Assembly (NCBI RefSeq): GCF_038096175.1
Contig: NZ_CP151099.1
Coordinates: 64,501-128,500 of the forward strand
Source of the DNA: Nostoc sp. UHCC 0302
GTDB lineage: Bacteria > Cyanobacteriota > Cyanobacteriia > Cyanobacteriales > Nostocaceae
Direction of reading: 5' to 3'
Length of the DNA: 64,000 bases
In this document: piece by piece, positions 45,270 to 54,777 of the stretch
How the letters are laid out: each line of letters opens with the position of its first letter
Numbering within the stretch: the first letter of the stretch is position 1
Position numbers and translations under genes: made by a program
Notes under the pieces: generated by a model
Told to the model about the DNA's origin: nothing
The model's input: the letters and a program-made list of their open reading frames with translations, nothing else
Databases searched by the model: none

Positions 45270-45505
45270 TCGCCACGTCGGTAAGCTTCAATTTCTGTTG
45301 CTATTTCTGCTTCTGTAATCTCTTGTACTTCTGGTAGTGACTGTGTTTTGTCAAATAAATCTTTCAATTTTTTACTGATTTCTGCTTTTTGGTTATCTTC
45401 AGCCAAGATAATTATTTCTACCCGCTGTCCTGCTTGAAAAGGCAGATCAGATAATATCACTTGCTTTGGATCTGTAATAGTGATGTATTTTTTGTAAGCG
45501 TTCAT
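45266..45505 (-). CDS. Antitoxin partner of the PIN toxin
   Basis: This 79-residue protein starts with an AbrB/Phd-like beta segment (KYITITDPKQVILSDLPFQA). It ends with a charged helix (EIATEIEAYRRGE) suited to wrap the toxin. The antitoxin role is inferred from size, position before the PIN gene and the four-base overlap. Confidence 0.82.
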   Translation of the reverse strand: MNAYKKYITITDPKQVILSDLPFQAGQRVEIIILAEDNQKAEISKKLKDLFDKTQSLPEVQEITEAEIATEIEAYRRGE

Positions 45506-45649
45506 AATTTCTCTATTAACCTGAACTTTCTCCCTAGTGTACCTCTGTCATCGCTAGGAACCAGTCAGACTTTTATCATGTCCAGTCCCCAATCCCTACT
45601 CTGATATGTAAAATGGTCAGCGTATCTTGCTTAATGCAGGCGATCGCAC

Positions 45650-46546
45650 ATGACCATCACAAAACGGCAACTGCCAACATTTTTACGTTTTTCCCAAAAT
45701 TTAAATCTTTCGCAGCAACTTATGCTTATAGGGTTAGCCATGACCCTATTTTTCATCTTCATTGCATTCTTTGCTCCTGTATTTCAGGCTTTAGGATGGC
45801 TCCAAAACCCTGAAGATTTCTTATCTAACCCAATTCAAAACTCACCTTCAGCTAAACATTGGTTTGGTACTAGCCGACTGGGTTATGACGTGTTTTCGCG
45901 CACAGTGTTCGGCGCTCAAGCTGCTTTGCTAGTAGTGGTTTTAGCAACAGCGCTGAGTATGTTTATTGGTGTGCCTTTGGGCATGGTGAGTGGCTATCTC
46001 GGCGGTAAGTTAGATAAGGTTTTGCTATTTATTATGGATAGCATCTACACCTTACCAGGGCTGCTGTTGTCTGTGACACTGGCGTTTGTGGTAGGACGTG
46101 GAATATTAAATGCTGCGATCGCTATCAGCATTGCTTACATCCCCCAATACTACCGCGTTGTCCGCAACCACACTATTAGTGTCAAAACTGAAGTATTCAT
46201 CGAAGCGGCTCAAGCAATGGGCGCTTCTACTTGGATTGTGCTTTCTCGATATCTATTTTTCAACGTTATTCAAAGCGTACCTGTACTATTTACCCTTAAC
46301 GCCGCCGATGCAATTCTAGTGTTGGGCGGTTTAGGTTTTTTAGGGTTAGGACTTCCAGAAGAAGTGCCAGAATGGGGACACGATTTAAGACAGGCTCTAG
46401 AAGCGCTACCCACGGGCATTTGGTGGACTACGCTTTTCCCTGGTTTAGCGATGACATTAATGGTTGTAGGGTTATCATTACTGGGTGAGGGGTTAAACGA
46501 ATTTGTCAATCCCCGATTACGGCGAGAAAATAGTATTCGAAAATAG
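45650..46546 (+). CDS. ABC transporter permease, DppC/OppC type
   Basis: This 298-residue inner-membrane permease has an N-terminal helix, the family's HWFGTSRLGYDVFSRTVFGA sequence, four more helices and the EAA loop EAAQAMGASTWIVLSRYLFF. It would import peptides or nickel-like solutes together with partners not found here. It stands alone, which is common for cyanobacterial oligopeptide-permease genes. Confidence 0.93.
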   Translation: MTITKRQLPTFLRFSQNLNLSQQLMLIGLAMTLFFIFIAFFAPVFQALGWLQNPEDFLSNPIQNSPSAKHWFGTSRLGYDVFSRTVFGAQAALLVVVLATALSMFIGVPLGMVSGYLGGKLDKVLLFIMDSIYTLPGLLLSVTLAFVVGRGILNAAIAISIAYIPQYYRVVRNHTISVKTEVFIEAAQAMGASTWIVLSRYLFFNVIQSVPVLFTLNAADAILVLGGLGFLGLGLPEEVPEWGHDLRQALEALPTGIWWTTLFPGLAMTLMVVGLSLLGEGLNEFVNPRLRRENSIRK

Positions 46547-46619
46547 TCAGTAGTTAGTGGTTAATAACAAAAAAACCAATGACTAATGAAAAATAACAAA
46601 TGACAATAGAGAGATTTGA

Positions 46620-46841
46620 GTGAAAGATAACCTGACGTTAATTGCTGCCGCTACTGGCGGATTTATACTTTCCGTGGCGCTTGCTGGTATTTTACGTGGT
46701 GCGCCAATTACAGCTTGGCAAGAGCAATCAAGTTTTCGTAACACGACTGTTGCTAATTTTCGACTCGCACCCAATAATAAGACGGAAAATCAAGAATTTT
46801 TTCGCGCAAAGGCAAAGCAGGATGCTGCAAAGAGAAGTTAG
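46620..46841 (+). CDS. Small hypothetical protein with one membrane helix
   Basis: This 73-residue frame from a GTG start has a helix LTLIAAATGGFILSVALAGI near the N-terminus and a polar tail ending in KRS. It follows the permease gene by 73 bases of STRR-like sequence. I do not recognise the family; it could be real but has no motif support. Confidence 0.4.
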   Translation: MKDNLTLIAAATGGFILSVALAGILRGAPITAWQEQSSFRNTTVANFRLAPNNKTENQEFFRAKAKQDAAKRS

Positions 46842-47069
46842 AAGTGAGGAAGCTTCCGCTCTAAACTTCTCCTAAAGGAGACCAAGGCGTAGCTTGCTTC
46901 CCCGTAGGGTACAAAGAGTTTCCCCCGTTGAGCAAGCTATCCATTGCTAAGAAATGCTCCTGTGTAAAATTCTGGCGAATTCAATATATGACTTGTACAA
47001 AGCTTTACTAAAATATTTTTTAAAGCTTAAAAATGCACTTTTGTGGCTTGGTGTGAGGATTTAATATTG

Positions 47070-47963
47070 GTGAATTCCCAAGTAATTGGTATTGATGTCG
47101 GGGGAACAGCGATTAAGCTGGGGCGATTCTATCAAGATGGTACTTGCTTGCAGTCTTTGAGTGTAGCAACTCCCCAACCAGCTACACCAGAGGCGGTGCT
47201 AGCAGTAATGGTAGATGCGATCGCCCAAATAGATCCAAATGATCAAGCTGTGGCCATTGGTGTTGGAACTCCAGGCCCTGCTGATGCCATAGGACGGGTT
47301 GCGAAAATCGCCATTAATTTACCAGGATGGCTTGATGTGCCTTTGGCAGATTGGTTAGAAGCCAAAACTGGCAAGCCTACTGTCATCGGTAATGATGCTA
47401 ACTGCGCCGGGTTGGGAGAAGCTTGGTTAGGTGCAGGTCGTTCCTTTCAAAATCTGATTCTGCTGACTTTAGGGACTGGGGTTGGTGGTGCAATTATCCT
47501 TGATGGCAAATTATTTGTTGGACATCAAGGAGCAGCTGGAGAATTGGGTTTAATTACCTTTAACCATGAAGGCCCAATATGTAATAGTGGCAATCATGGC
47601 TCTTTGGAACAGTATGCCTCAGTTACTGCAATTCGCCGTCGTACTCTCAAGGAACCCGCTGAATTAGGCGCACTTGCCCAAGCGGGAGATACTGAAGCCT
47701 TGACTTTTTGGCATAACTATGGTGAGCATTTGGGTATTGGTTTGACGAGTTTGCTTTATGTGCTGACCCCAGAAGCGATCGTGATTGGTGGTGGTATCAG
47801 TGGCAGCTTTGAGTTTTTCTTACCAGCGGTGAAGGCAGAAATTGAAAAGCGAGTCATGCCGACATCACGCGCAGGTTTACAAATCTTGCCAGCGGAGTTA
47901 GGTAATTTTGCTGGGATAGTGGGTGCAGCAAAATTAGCGTGGCAACATCATTCGGGATTTTAG
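47070..47963 (+). CDS. ROK-family sugar kinase (glucokinase-like)
   Basis: This 297-residue kinase has the ATP phosphate-binding motif IGIDVGGTAIKLGRF at its start, VGTPGPADAIGRV, and catalytic Asp in VIGNDANCAGLGEA, LLTLGTGVGGAIILDG and GEYLGIGLTSL-like GEHLGIGLTSLLYVL. The ROK zinc cysteine motif is largely missing. The GTG at 47070 is chosen because GAGGA lies about ten bases ahead; another GTG at 47043 has none. Glucose or a related hexose is the likely substrate. Confidence 0.88.
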   Translation: MNSQVIGIDVGGTAIKLGRFYQDGTCLQSLSVATPQPATPEAVLAVMVDAIAQIDPNDQAVAIGVGTPGPADAIGRVAKIAINLPGWLDVPLADWLEAKTGKPTVIGNDANCAGLGEAWLGAGRSFQNLILLTLGTGVGGAIILDGKLFVGHQGAAGELGLITFNHEGPICNSGNHGSLEQYASVTAIRRRTLKEPAELGALAQAGDTEALTFWHNYGEHLGIGLTSLLYVLTPEAIVIGGGISGSFEFFLPAVKAEIEKRVMPTSRAGLQILPAELGNFAGIVGAAKLAWQHHSGF

Positions 47964-47966
47964 ATT

Positions 47967-48155
47967 ATGGTTCAAATAATCGCAGCCAGAGAGATTAGTC
48001 TTTACGAATTAGAAGAAAAATTCGGTTTGCAAGTTGCTACAGACAACAACTTATTTCCAGAATGGACAGAGAATTTACTAACTCTGACTGATGAAGAAAA
48101 GCAAGGACTTGAGCGAGTCAAAAGCAACTATTTAAACTTCATTTTTCCAGACTGA
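47967..48155 (+). CDS. Short remnant of a restriction-endonuclease-like family N-terminus
   Basis: This 62-residue frame (MVQIIAAREISLYELEEKFG, then LTLTDEEKQGLERVKSNYLN) resembles the first 60 residues of a common cyanobacterial family annotated as restriction subunit R-like. Those proteins are around 200 residues, and this one stops at IFPD. It is probably a fragment. It follows the ROK kinase by three bases, so it may be co-transcribed. The family link is from memory. Confidence 0.45.
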   Translation: MVQIIAAREISLYELEEKFGLQVATDNNLFPEWTENLLTLTDEEKQGLERVKSNYLNFIFPD

Positions 48156-48322
48156 GCCGCTTATAGTAAGAAAGGAACAGCCGAGCCAGCCATAGCTATC
48201 TGCCTACCATAAGCGATAGCCGTTCGCGCTAGCGTCTCCATAGGAGAAGGCTTAAGCTTCGCTTATCGCATCGCACTCCGATAAATTAGCTCCAAAACTT
48301 GTTAAAAGATTACGCGCATCCA

Positions 48323-48781
48323 ATGTCAGCCATTATTACAAGGGAACGCCCAGATACGTTCGATGCCATCAGCTTGATTACAGAGTTGGAAGCCCTTCTG
48401 GAACCCCTTTATCCTCCTGAAAGTCGTCACGGGTTCAGTATCGACAAGTTGCTTGCCGAGGATGTAGCATTTTTCCTGCTGTATACAAACAAGACGCCAG
48501 CGTGTTGTGGCGGCATTAAATTGGTAGGCCATGAATATGGTGAGATCAAGCGGATGTATGTGCGTCCACAATTCCGTGGATTAGGGTTCGCGAAGTTGAT
48601 GCTCAATCATTTGGCAGACTATGCTCATGCTCACAACATCACGTTGCTGCGCTTAGAAACTGGAGTTTACCAACGAGAAGCAATTGGGCTTTACGAGCGA
48701 CTTGGCTTTTACCGCATTCCCCCGTTTGCTCCCTATACTGACGATCCACTCAGCCTGTGCTATGAGAAGCGGCTTACATGA
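48323..48781 (+). CDS. GNAT-family N-acetyltransferase
   Basis: This protein of about 152 residues has the acetyl-CoA motif MYVRPQFRGLGFAKLMLNHL (Q/RxxGxG/A type) and the final YERLGFYRIPPF typical of small acetyltransferases. ATG 48323 is preferred over an upstream TTG at 48299. The 143 bases ahead contain a dispersed palindromic repeat. The acceptor is unknown. Confidence 0.9.
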   Translation: MSAIITRERPDTFDAISLITELEALLEPLYPPESRHGFSIDKLLAEDVAFFLLYTNKTPACCGGIKLVGHEYGEIKRMYVRPQFRGLGFAKLMLNHLADYAHAHNITLLRLETGVYQREAIGLYERLGFYRIPPFAPYTDDPLSLCYEKRLT

Positions 48782-48871
48782 TAATTTAGCATCCATCGAA
48801 GATTTTTGTAGAACATGGATAGGTCTATTGACGCTTACTTCATCAGCTTTTTTAATTTTTAATTCCGGGTA

Positions 48872-49141
48872 GTAATATTTCTCAATGGCAGTATTGACAG
48901 AACAGCCGCAGGATTGATTAAAACCAAAGCAGAAGCGTCAGCCGGAACTGCGAAAAAGAAACATGAGGCAGCAGTAGCAAAGGCTACTCAAAAGGTCACA
49001 GTTACGAAAGTAAAAACAACGAAGACGACAAGTATCGAGATAGGAGAAAAAGGGCAAAAGCGCAGGAATCTGATTGATATTCAGGGTGCAAATCTTTGGG
49101 TATCAGAAAATTTGTTACTTGAGAACATTCAACTGCATATA
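48872..49141 (+). pseudogene. ABC-F ATPase gene, 5' remnant (linker and start of second ATPase domain)
   Basis: The frame reads LNGSIDRTAAGLIKTKAEAS, a Lys/Thr-rich linker, then NLIDIQGANLWVSENLLLEN and IQLH. This is the linker and beginning of the second ATP-binding domain of an ABC-F protein. The first ATPase domain is absent upstream, and stop codons occur just before 48870. The frame is cut by an IS630 element at 49142 and resumes after it. Confidence 0.8.
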
Positions 49142-50155
49142 CAGCAGATTGCAGGTTTATGAAGTACAGTAACAGCAGTGAATAAACCAGTTTTTTAGAT
49201 GTTTGGGATTGACTAAATTAAGTGCAGTAGCAATTAATTGATCGACCATTTTTGTAGTGTTGGGAGAAAAGGAGCGTAAAAAAGCCTTGAGTTGCGACCA
49301 CCAATTTTCAATAGGGTTAAAATCGGGTGAATATGGTGAAAGATATTGAACTCTTGCACCAATGGATTGAATCAAAGCTTCAATAGAAGCTAGTTTATGA
49401 GCAGGAAGATTATCCATCACAACAACTGCGCCTGGCCACAACTGGGGAAGTAAACACTTTTCGATGAACACCTCAAAAGCATTGCCAGCCATCGACCCAT
49501 TTAATGTCATTACCGCCAAGACTTTTTGGAGGCTGATTGCACCAATAACCGTTACTTTTGACCCACGGTAAAAGGGTTTTTTGTCATATACCCGTTGTCC
49601 TAATGGGCTTCTAGCATGAGAGCGTGTAAACCCTAACAACACCCCCATCTCATCCAAAAACACCAGATTTTCAGGTTCTATGTGTTTGACTTGCTGCCAA
49701 TAATCGTTCCTGAGTTTTTGAACTCGGTCGCTTGCACCTTGGCTACTACATAATGTTTTTTTTTCGAGTTAGTTGCAGTCTTTGTAACGCACGGCACATA
49801 CTATTTGTACTTACCCATTGATTATAAGTTTCCCCCCAATACTGGCAGTATTCATTCAAGGTTGCATCTGGATATTTTTCCACCATTTCGACCAGTTGAG
49901 TTTTATACTTATCTAACTCACTCTTCATACTCCCACCCTGCTTGCCTGGCTCCAGATGACCTTTAATTTTCTTCTGTTTGAGTAGTTTTTGTATAAAAGC
50001 TTTGCTCACATCAAATCGATAGGCTACTTGTCTGATTGAGGTGCTTCCTTGTTCATAGGCTTGGACTATTTTTTCTCGAAAATCAATGGACTAAGCTTTC
50101 ATTTTTAGTATTGATGCACTGATTTTAATGTACTACAATTACCCGCAATCTGCTG
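49142..50155 (-). mobile_element. IS630-type insertion sequence (1014 bp), inactive
   Basis: The ends are 11-base perfect inverted repeats (CAGCAGATTGC at 49142 and GCAATCTGCTG ending at 50155) that continue imperfectly, flanked by TA duplications at 49140-49141 and 50156-50157. Removing the element and one TA rejoins the host frame exactly as IQLHISSGDRIAIVGANG. The transposase inside carries a nonsense codon and a frame break. Confidence 0.92.
49157..50102 (-). pseudogene. IS630 transposase with nonsense codon and frameshift
   Basis: From ATG 50102 the frame begins MKA and then has TAG (50091-50093) where Tyr is usual. It continues as SIDFREKIVQAYEQGSTSIR with an HTH (IRQVAYRFDVSKAFIQKLLK). 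At a nine-A run (49756-49764) the HTH frame ends, while the catalytic frame resumes one base out of phase. That frame reads KTLCSSQGASDRV, then FLDEMGVLLG, VVMDNLPAHK and SPDFNPIENWWSQLK, the full triad. One A fewer would make it continuous. Both defects together argue that it is dead. Confidence 0.85.
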
Positions 50156-50787
50156 TATCTTCTGGCGATCGCATTGCAATTGTCGGCGCGAATGGTTCAG
50201 GTAAATCGACTTTAGCAAAAGCAATTCTGGGAATGGAGAAGCAAACAGCAATTTTGAAATCCGGTGATGTGTTGCTTGCACTAGCCATGAAAGCTGTATA
50301 TCTTGATCAAACCTATAAACTAGTGAATTGCCAATACACAATTTTGGAAAATATGCAAGCTGCTAATCCCAGTCTCAGCTATCAACTTTTACGTCAACAA
50401 TTGGGACACTTTTTGTTTAAATATGATGAGGTTCACAATAGTGCATCTGTGTGAAGTGGGGGTGAGTTAGCAAGATTAGCGTAGGCGTAGCCCGCCGCAG
50501 GCATCGCTATGGTCAGCATCTCAGAAATTGACCTGCTGATTCTTGATGAATCGACTAATAACTTAGATATTGAAACCGTTGAGCAAATGGTTGAAGGTAT
50601 TAATAAGTTTCAAGGTGCGCTGTGGGTAATTTCCCATGACCTAGACTTTCTCAGCCGGATTAATATTACCCAAAGTTTCAAATTGAAAGAGCAAGCTCTA
50701 CAAATTACTACACATCTGCCCAGTGAACCTGAAGAATTATATCAAGAACTACTAGACAGAGTTTGTTTAAATGCGACCATTGTTTAA
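50156..50787 (+). pseudogene. ABC-F ATPase gene, 3' remnant
   Basis: The second ATPase domain resumes with Walker A IVGANGSGKSTLAKAIL. The signature motif follows as SGGELARLA but is preceded by TGA in place of a Leu codon. A repeat of about 28 bases (GCGTAGGCGTAGCCCGCCGC) is inserted directly behind it. Walker B then appears as IDLLILDEST (usually DEPT), followed by NNLDI and WVISHDLDFLSRI. With the nonsense codon, the repeat and the IS630 insertion, the gene is broken in at least three places. Confidence 0.85.
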
Positions 50788-51003
50788 ACCATAATCTGAA
50801 ACTGTTATTCTTGGCGACGGTTAGTTTGACAAAACTTGCTCCAAGCGCAGTAATTATCTATCACAGGGCTTAGCGCACCTAGAGTTAGTAATGCTGCATT
50901 CCTTGTTAGATTATCACTTTGGCAAAAGCCTATCACTAAAGCAGAAGCCGCAATGCATACGGGCAAGTTATAATTCTTTTGCGGACGAGCGTAACAAAAA
51001 TTT

Positions 51004-51330
51004 ATGAGTAACCCCCTTGTGCAAGCCTTTTTCGTAGGTAGAGCTGTAGCTGAAGTAATTAATGAGCGTTTAGAGGTCGCCTTGACCGATGCTTTGAGTG
51101 AACTGGGCAAATTTGATGCGGAAGCTAGAGAGGAACTACGCCAGTTTACAGAAGAAGTCCTAGAGCGAGCAAATCGGGCAGCAGAAGCTGCTAATACTGG
51201 TCAAACTACTACACCTAGTGGAAAACCCAGTTCCGGTTCAGTTGACTTGCAAACAGATATTGATGAATTACGAGCAGAAATTGCCTTGTTGCGAACAGAA
51301 TTGCAACATTATCGCCGAACTTCTGCATAA
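51004..51330 (+). CDS. DUF6825-like conserved cyanobacterial protein
   Basis: This 108-residue protein has a helical N-terminal half (MSNPLVQAFFVGRAVAEVIN, then LSELGKFDAEAREELRQF). A Thr/Ser/Pro-rich linker and a short C-terminal coiled coil (IDELRAEIALLRTELQHYRR) follow. I recall this as a protein conserved in cyanobacteria and plastids ahead of ABC1 kinase genes, as here. Molecular function is unknown. Confidence 0.7.
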   Translation: MSNPLVQAFFVGRAVAEVINERLEVALTDALSELGKFDAEAREELRQFTEEVLERANRAAEAANTGQTTTPSGKPSSGSVDLQTDIDELRAEIALLRTELQHYRRTSA

Positions 51331-51342
51331 ATTTATTCATTG

Positions 51343-51412
51343 GTTATTAGTCAATAGTCATTGGTCATTAGTCATTAGTCAAAAATTATTGGCAAATGAC
51401 AAATGACACTTT
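51343..51412. repeat. Heptameric repeat (TTAGTCA units)
   Basis: TTGGTTA, TTAGTCA, ATAGTCA, TTGGTCA and TTAGTCA occur one after another in front of the ABC1 kinase start. It is the same class as 1832-1897. Confidence 0.75.
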
Positions 51413-51436
51413 ATTAAAAACAGTTTAGGAACTGAA

Positions 51437-53173
51437 GTGTCTTTTCTTCCAGGTGATTCGGTTACAAACCAACGGTACGCAAAGCATATGGAACAAGGTT
51501 ATTCAGATAAGGCATACCGTTGGAATCGTGAAAACTACTCTAGCAGACGGCGATTTGTAGACATTTGGTCTTTTGTCTTGACCTTAATGTTTAAGCTTTG
51601 GCTGTACAACAAATCTTGGAGTTACACAGGTGGTGTAACTGAGGCAAAGCAAGCTGCAAGACGTAAAAATCAAGCAGTGTGGATTCGCAATACCTTGTTA
51701 GATTTAGGCCCAACTTTTATTAAAGTCGGGCAATTGTTTTCTACTCGTGCTGATATATTCCCTATTGAATATGTAGAAGAGTTAGCAAAGTTACAAGATA
51801 AAGTACCAGCATTTAGCTATGAGCAAGTAGAAGCAATAATTGAGCGAGAGCTTGGTAAGAAAATTCCTGAACTTTTCCAATCTTTTGAACCTATTCCCCT
51901 AGCTGCTGCTAGCTTAGGGCAAGTACACAAAGCCGTGCTGCATACGGGAGAAGCAGTTGTTATCAAGGTACAGCGTCCTGGATTAAAGAAGTTATTTGAA
52001 ATAGATTTACAAATTCTAAAAGGAATTACCCGTTACTTTCAAAACCATCCCAAATGGGGACGTGGACGAGATTGGATAGGTATCTACGAAGAGTGTTGCC
52101 GCATTCTTTGGGAAGAAATCGATTATCTCAATGAAGGACGTAACGCCGATACTTTTCGTCGTAACTTTCGTGGCTATGACTGGGTGAAAGTCCCAAGAAT
52201 TTATTGGCGTTACACCACCTCGCGTGTGCTGACTTTAGAATATCTTCCTGGCATCAAAATTAGCCAATACGAAGCTTTAGAAGCAGCCGGCTTAGATCGA
52301 AAGGCGATCGCTCGTCAAGGCGCTCAAGCCTATTTACATCAGTTGCTCAATAGTGGCTTTTTCCACGCCGATCCTCATCCAGGTAATATTGCCATTAATC
52401 CAGATGGCGCTCTCATATTCTATGATTTCGGTATGATGGGGCGAATTAAGTCAAACGTCCGGGAAGGACTGATGCAAACGCTATTTGGCATAGCCCAAAA
52501 AGATGGCGATCGCGTTGTTCAGTCGCTCATCGAATTAGGCGCGATCGCCCCAACGGATGATATGGGGCCAGTGCGGCGTTCTGTCCAGTATATGCTGGAT
52601 CATTTTATGGATAAGCCCTTTGAAAATCAATCAGTCGCAGCAATCAGCGACGACCTTTACGAAATAGCTTATAATCAGCCATTTAGATTTCCAGCAACTT
52701 TCACTTTTGTGATGCGAGCCTTTTCTACTCTAGAGGGGGTAGGCAAAGGTCTAGATCCAGAATTTAACTTTATGGAAGTTGCCCAACCTTATGCAATGCA
52801 GCTTATAACCGATATGAATGGTTCTGAGGGGAATAGTTTTCTCAACGAATTAAGTCGCCAAGCAGTTCAGGTAAGCACTACCGCTTTTGGTCTACCACGT
52901 AGATTAGAAGATACACTAGAGAAACTAGAGCGGGGAGATATGCGCCTGCGGGTTCGTTCTATAGAAACAGAACGCCTGCTGCGTCGGCAGAGCAGTATTC
53001 AGCTATCAATAAGCTATGCTCTGTTAATCAGTGGTTTCACGCTTTCAGCTACGATCTTAGTAGTTAACCATTATGTATGGTTGGCTCTGCTGCCTGGTTT
53101 AATTGCAGCAGGTATATCAGTGCTTTTGATTCGATTACTTCTACGCCTCGACCGTTATGACCGTATGTATTAA
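51437..53173 (+). CDS. ABC1/AarF (UbiB-like) atypical kinase
   Basis: This 578-residue protein has the KxGQ motif GPTFIKVGQLFSTRADIFP. The Ala-rich nucleotide loop is AAASLGQVHKAVL, the ATP Lys lies in VVIKVQRPGLKKLFEIDL, and the catalytic HADPHPGNIAI and YDFGMMG motifs follow. Two C-terminal membrane helices anchor it. Relatives support prenylquinone metabolism (plastoquinone, tocopherol, phylloquinone) in thylakoids. The start is GTG 51437 behind GGAACTGAA. PP2C follows after 17 bases. Confidence 0.95.
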   Translation: MSFLPGDSVTNQRYAKHMEQGYSDKAYRWNRENYSSRRRFVDIWSFVLTLMFKLWLYNKSWSYTGGVTEAKQAARRKNQAVWIRNTLLDLGPTFIKVGQLFSTRADIFPIEYVEELAKLQDKVPAFSYEQVEAIIERELGKKIPELFQSFEPIPLAAASLGQVHKAVLHTGEAVVIKVQRPGLKKLFEIDLQILKGITRYFQNHPKWGRGRDWIGIYEECCRILWEEIDYLNEGRNADTFRRNFRGYDWVKVPRIYWRYTTSRVLTLEYLPGIKISQYEALEAAGLDRKAIARQGAQAYLHQLLNSGFFHADPHPGNIAINPDGALIFYDFGMMGRIKSNVREGLMQTLFGIAQKDGDRVVQSLIELGAIAPTDDMGPVRRSVQYMLDHFMDKPFENQSVAAISDDLYEIAYNQPFRFPATFTFVMRAFSTLEGVGKGLDPEFNFMEVAQPYAMQLITDMNGSEGNSFLNELSRQAVQVSTTAFGLPRRLEDTLEKLERGDMRLRVRSIETERLLRRQSSIQLSISYALLISGFTLSATILVVNHYVWLALLPGLIAAGISVLLIRLLLRLDRYDRMY

Positions 53174-53190
53174 TTGTTGAAGAAAAATTT

Positions 53191-53925
53191 ATGAAACTTA
53201 ATTTCACGGGTTTTAGCGATCCGGGACTTATTCGTTCTAATAATCAGGATGCTTACTATGTCGACCCTGAAGGGCGATTTTTCATAGTTGCTGACGGTAT
53301 GGGTGGTCATGCGGGAGGAGAGGAAGCAAGCCGCATTGCCACTCATGAAATTCAAGCGTATTTAGTGGAACATTGGCAATCTTCTAAATCTTCCCAAGAA
53401 TTACTAGAACAAGCCTTGTGGAGAGCCAATGATGCAATTTTGCAGGATCAGCAAAATCATCCGGAACGCGCTGACATGGGTACAACAGTTGTAGCGGTAA
53501 TTTTTCGCTACCCAGAGTCGGCTTGGTGCGCTCATGTTGGTGACTCGCGGCTATATCGCTTCCGCGAATCAGAATTAGAGCAGGTAACAGAAGATCATAC
53601 TTGGGTTGCACGGGCAATCAAAATTGGTGACATCACCTCAGATGAAGCACGAGTTCATCCTTTTCGCCATGTGTTATCACGCTGTTTAGGACGTGAAGAC
53701 TTACATCAGGTAGATGTACAACCTTTGGATGTGAAAATTGGCGATCGCTTGCTGTTATGCAGTGATGGTTTAACGGAAGAACTTATTGATCACAAAATTG
53801 CTCGCTACCTCCAAGACACCCCCTGGCTTGACAAAGCAGCCCTTGCTCTAATTGAAGCTGCAAAAGAGGAAGGTGGACACGATAACATCACTGTTGTTAT
53901 CGTCGCACTAGAAAATAGTCAATAG
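53191..53925 (+). CDS. PP2C-family Ser/Thr phosphatase (Stp1/PrpC type)
   Basis: This 244-residue single-domain phosphatase has all metal-binding motifs: PGLIRSNNQDAYYVDP, VADGMGGHAGGEEAS, AHVGDSRLYRFRE, LLCSDGLTEELID and GGHDNITVVIVAL. It is only 17 bases behind the ABC1 kinase gene, so the two are probably co-transcribed. It is a shorter relative of the zinc-ribbon phosphatase at 30607. Confidence 0.94.
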   Translation: MKLNFTGFSDPGLIRSNNQDAYYVDPEGRFFIVADGMGGHAGGEEASRIATHEIQAYLVEHWQSSKSSQELLEQALWRANDAILQDQQNHPERADMGTTVVAVIFRYPESAWCAHVGDSRLYRFRESELEQVTEDHTWVARAIKIGDITSDEARVHPFRHVLSRCLGREDLHQVDVQPLDVKIGDRLLLCSDGLTEELIDHKIARYLQDTPWLDKAALALIEAAKEEGGHDNITVVIVALENSQ

Positions 53926-54579
53926 TCATTGGTGATTCAAAAAAGGATAAATGACCCTTTGCGTGAGCGTACAGCACCCGCTACTCTATCTTGGCAATCT
54001 CCTCCGCAGAAGGCACGCCGATTGCTCATGAAGAGCCACTCCGTTGGCTCAAAAATGACAAATCCGGTAAATATACTCATCAATTTGTTCAGCCTGAGCA
54101 TTTTTCCTATTTACAACTTGATACAAATATTTTTAACCTCTTTAATTAGCTAAAGAGGTTAAAATTACATAAATTAAGTAATTGACTTCTTGCACCTGAT
54201 AAGGTATGGCGACTACAATGCACGCTTAATACCTTTCCTTCCCCTTTTTTATCAGGGAAATGTTAGACAAATGCACCCTAGCTGGAGAAGTTTCGAGTAT
54301 TGGAAGGGAAAAGACGAAAATTCTTACCTGTCTAGCTTTCCAACTGCCAAACTTTCCCGAAATCTGCCTCAGCGGACTTGGGATATATATCAGTAGAATC
54401 AGGTGCAGTATCTCAGTTAAAAAAAAGTCCTTACTTAAGATATGGGCAGATTGTCAAACACTTGTTATCTTTCGTAATACGGAGGTACAAATGTGGGGCA
54501 GAAAAAAGTCCAAATATTATCCCAATTTGGGCTTCTGTGAACGATATCACCTTTACACCTTGTCTTTTCGGAGTTAACT
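53926..54579. promoter_or_regulatory. Long upstream region of nblA
   Basis: This region of over 650 bases has STRR-like sequence at its start, then an AT-rich part. I searched for NtcA boxes near 54207 (GTATGGCGACTAC) and 54475 (GTAATACGGAGGTAC) and found the spacing to be 7 and 9, not 8. Several short plus-strand frames are out of phase with each other and unsupported. GGAG eight bases before the nblA ATG is a good ribosome site. Confidence 0.45.
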
Positions 54580-54777
54580 ATGAGCCAACCCATCGAATTA
54601 TCTTTGGAACAGCAATTCAGCATCCGCTCATTTGCTACTCAAGTACAGCACATGAGCCATGATCAAGCTAAAGACTTTTTAGTCAAGCTTTATGAGCAAA
54701 TGGTTGTGCGTGAAGCAACTTACCAAGAGCTTTTGAAGCATCAGTGGGGCTTAGATTCCGGTTCCACTATGGCATAG
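54580..54777 (+). CDS. nblA: Phycobilisome degradation protein NblA
   Basis: This 65-residue protein is a close match to the NblA pattern: LSLEQQFSIRSFATQVQHMS, AKDFLVKLYEQMVVREATYQ and ELLKHQWGL. NblA binds phycobiliproteins and the Clp protease to dismantle phycobilisomes under nitrogen or other starvation. Length is typical. It has a long leader and no co-transcribed neighbour. Confidence 0.97.
   Translation: MSQPIELSLEQQFSIRSFATQVQHMSHDQAKDFLVKLYEQMVVREATYQELLKHQWGLDSGSTMA

Noticed and set aside
54207-54219. NtcA box before nblA (GTATGGCGACTAC)
   Set aside because: Spacing between GTA and TAC is 7, not 8; the GTA/TAC pair near 54475 is spaced 9.
54180-54662. Overlapping plus-strand frames upstream of nblA as small genes
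   Set aside because: They lie in different phases, lack family resemblance, and sit in the nblA leader.
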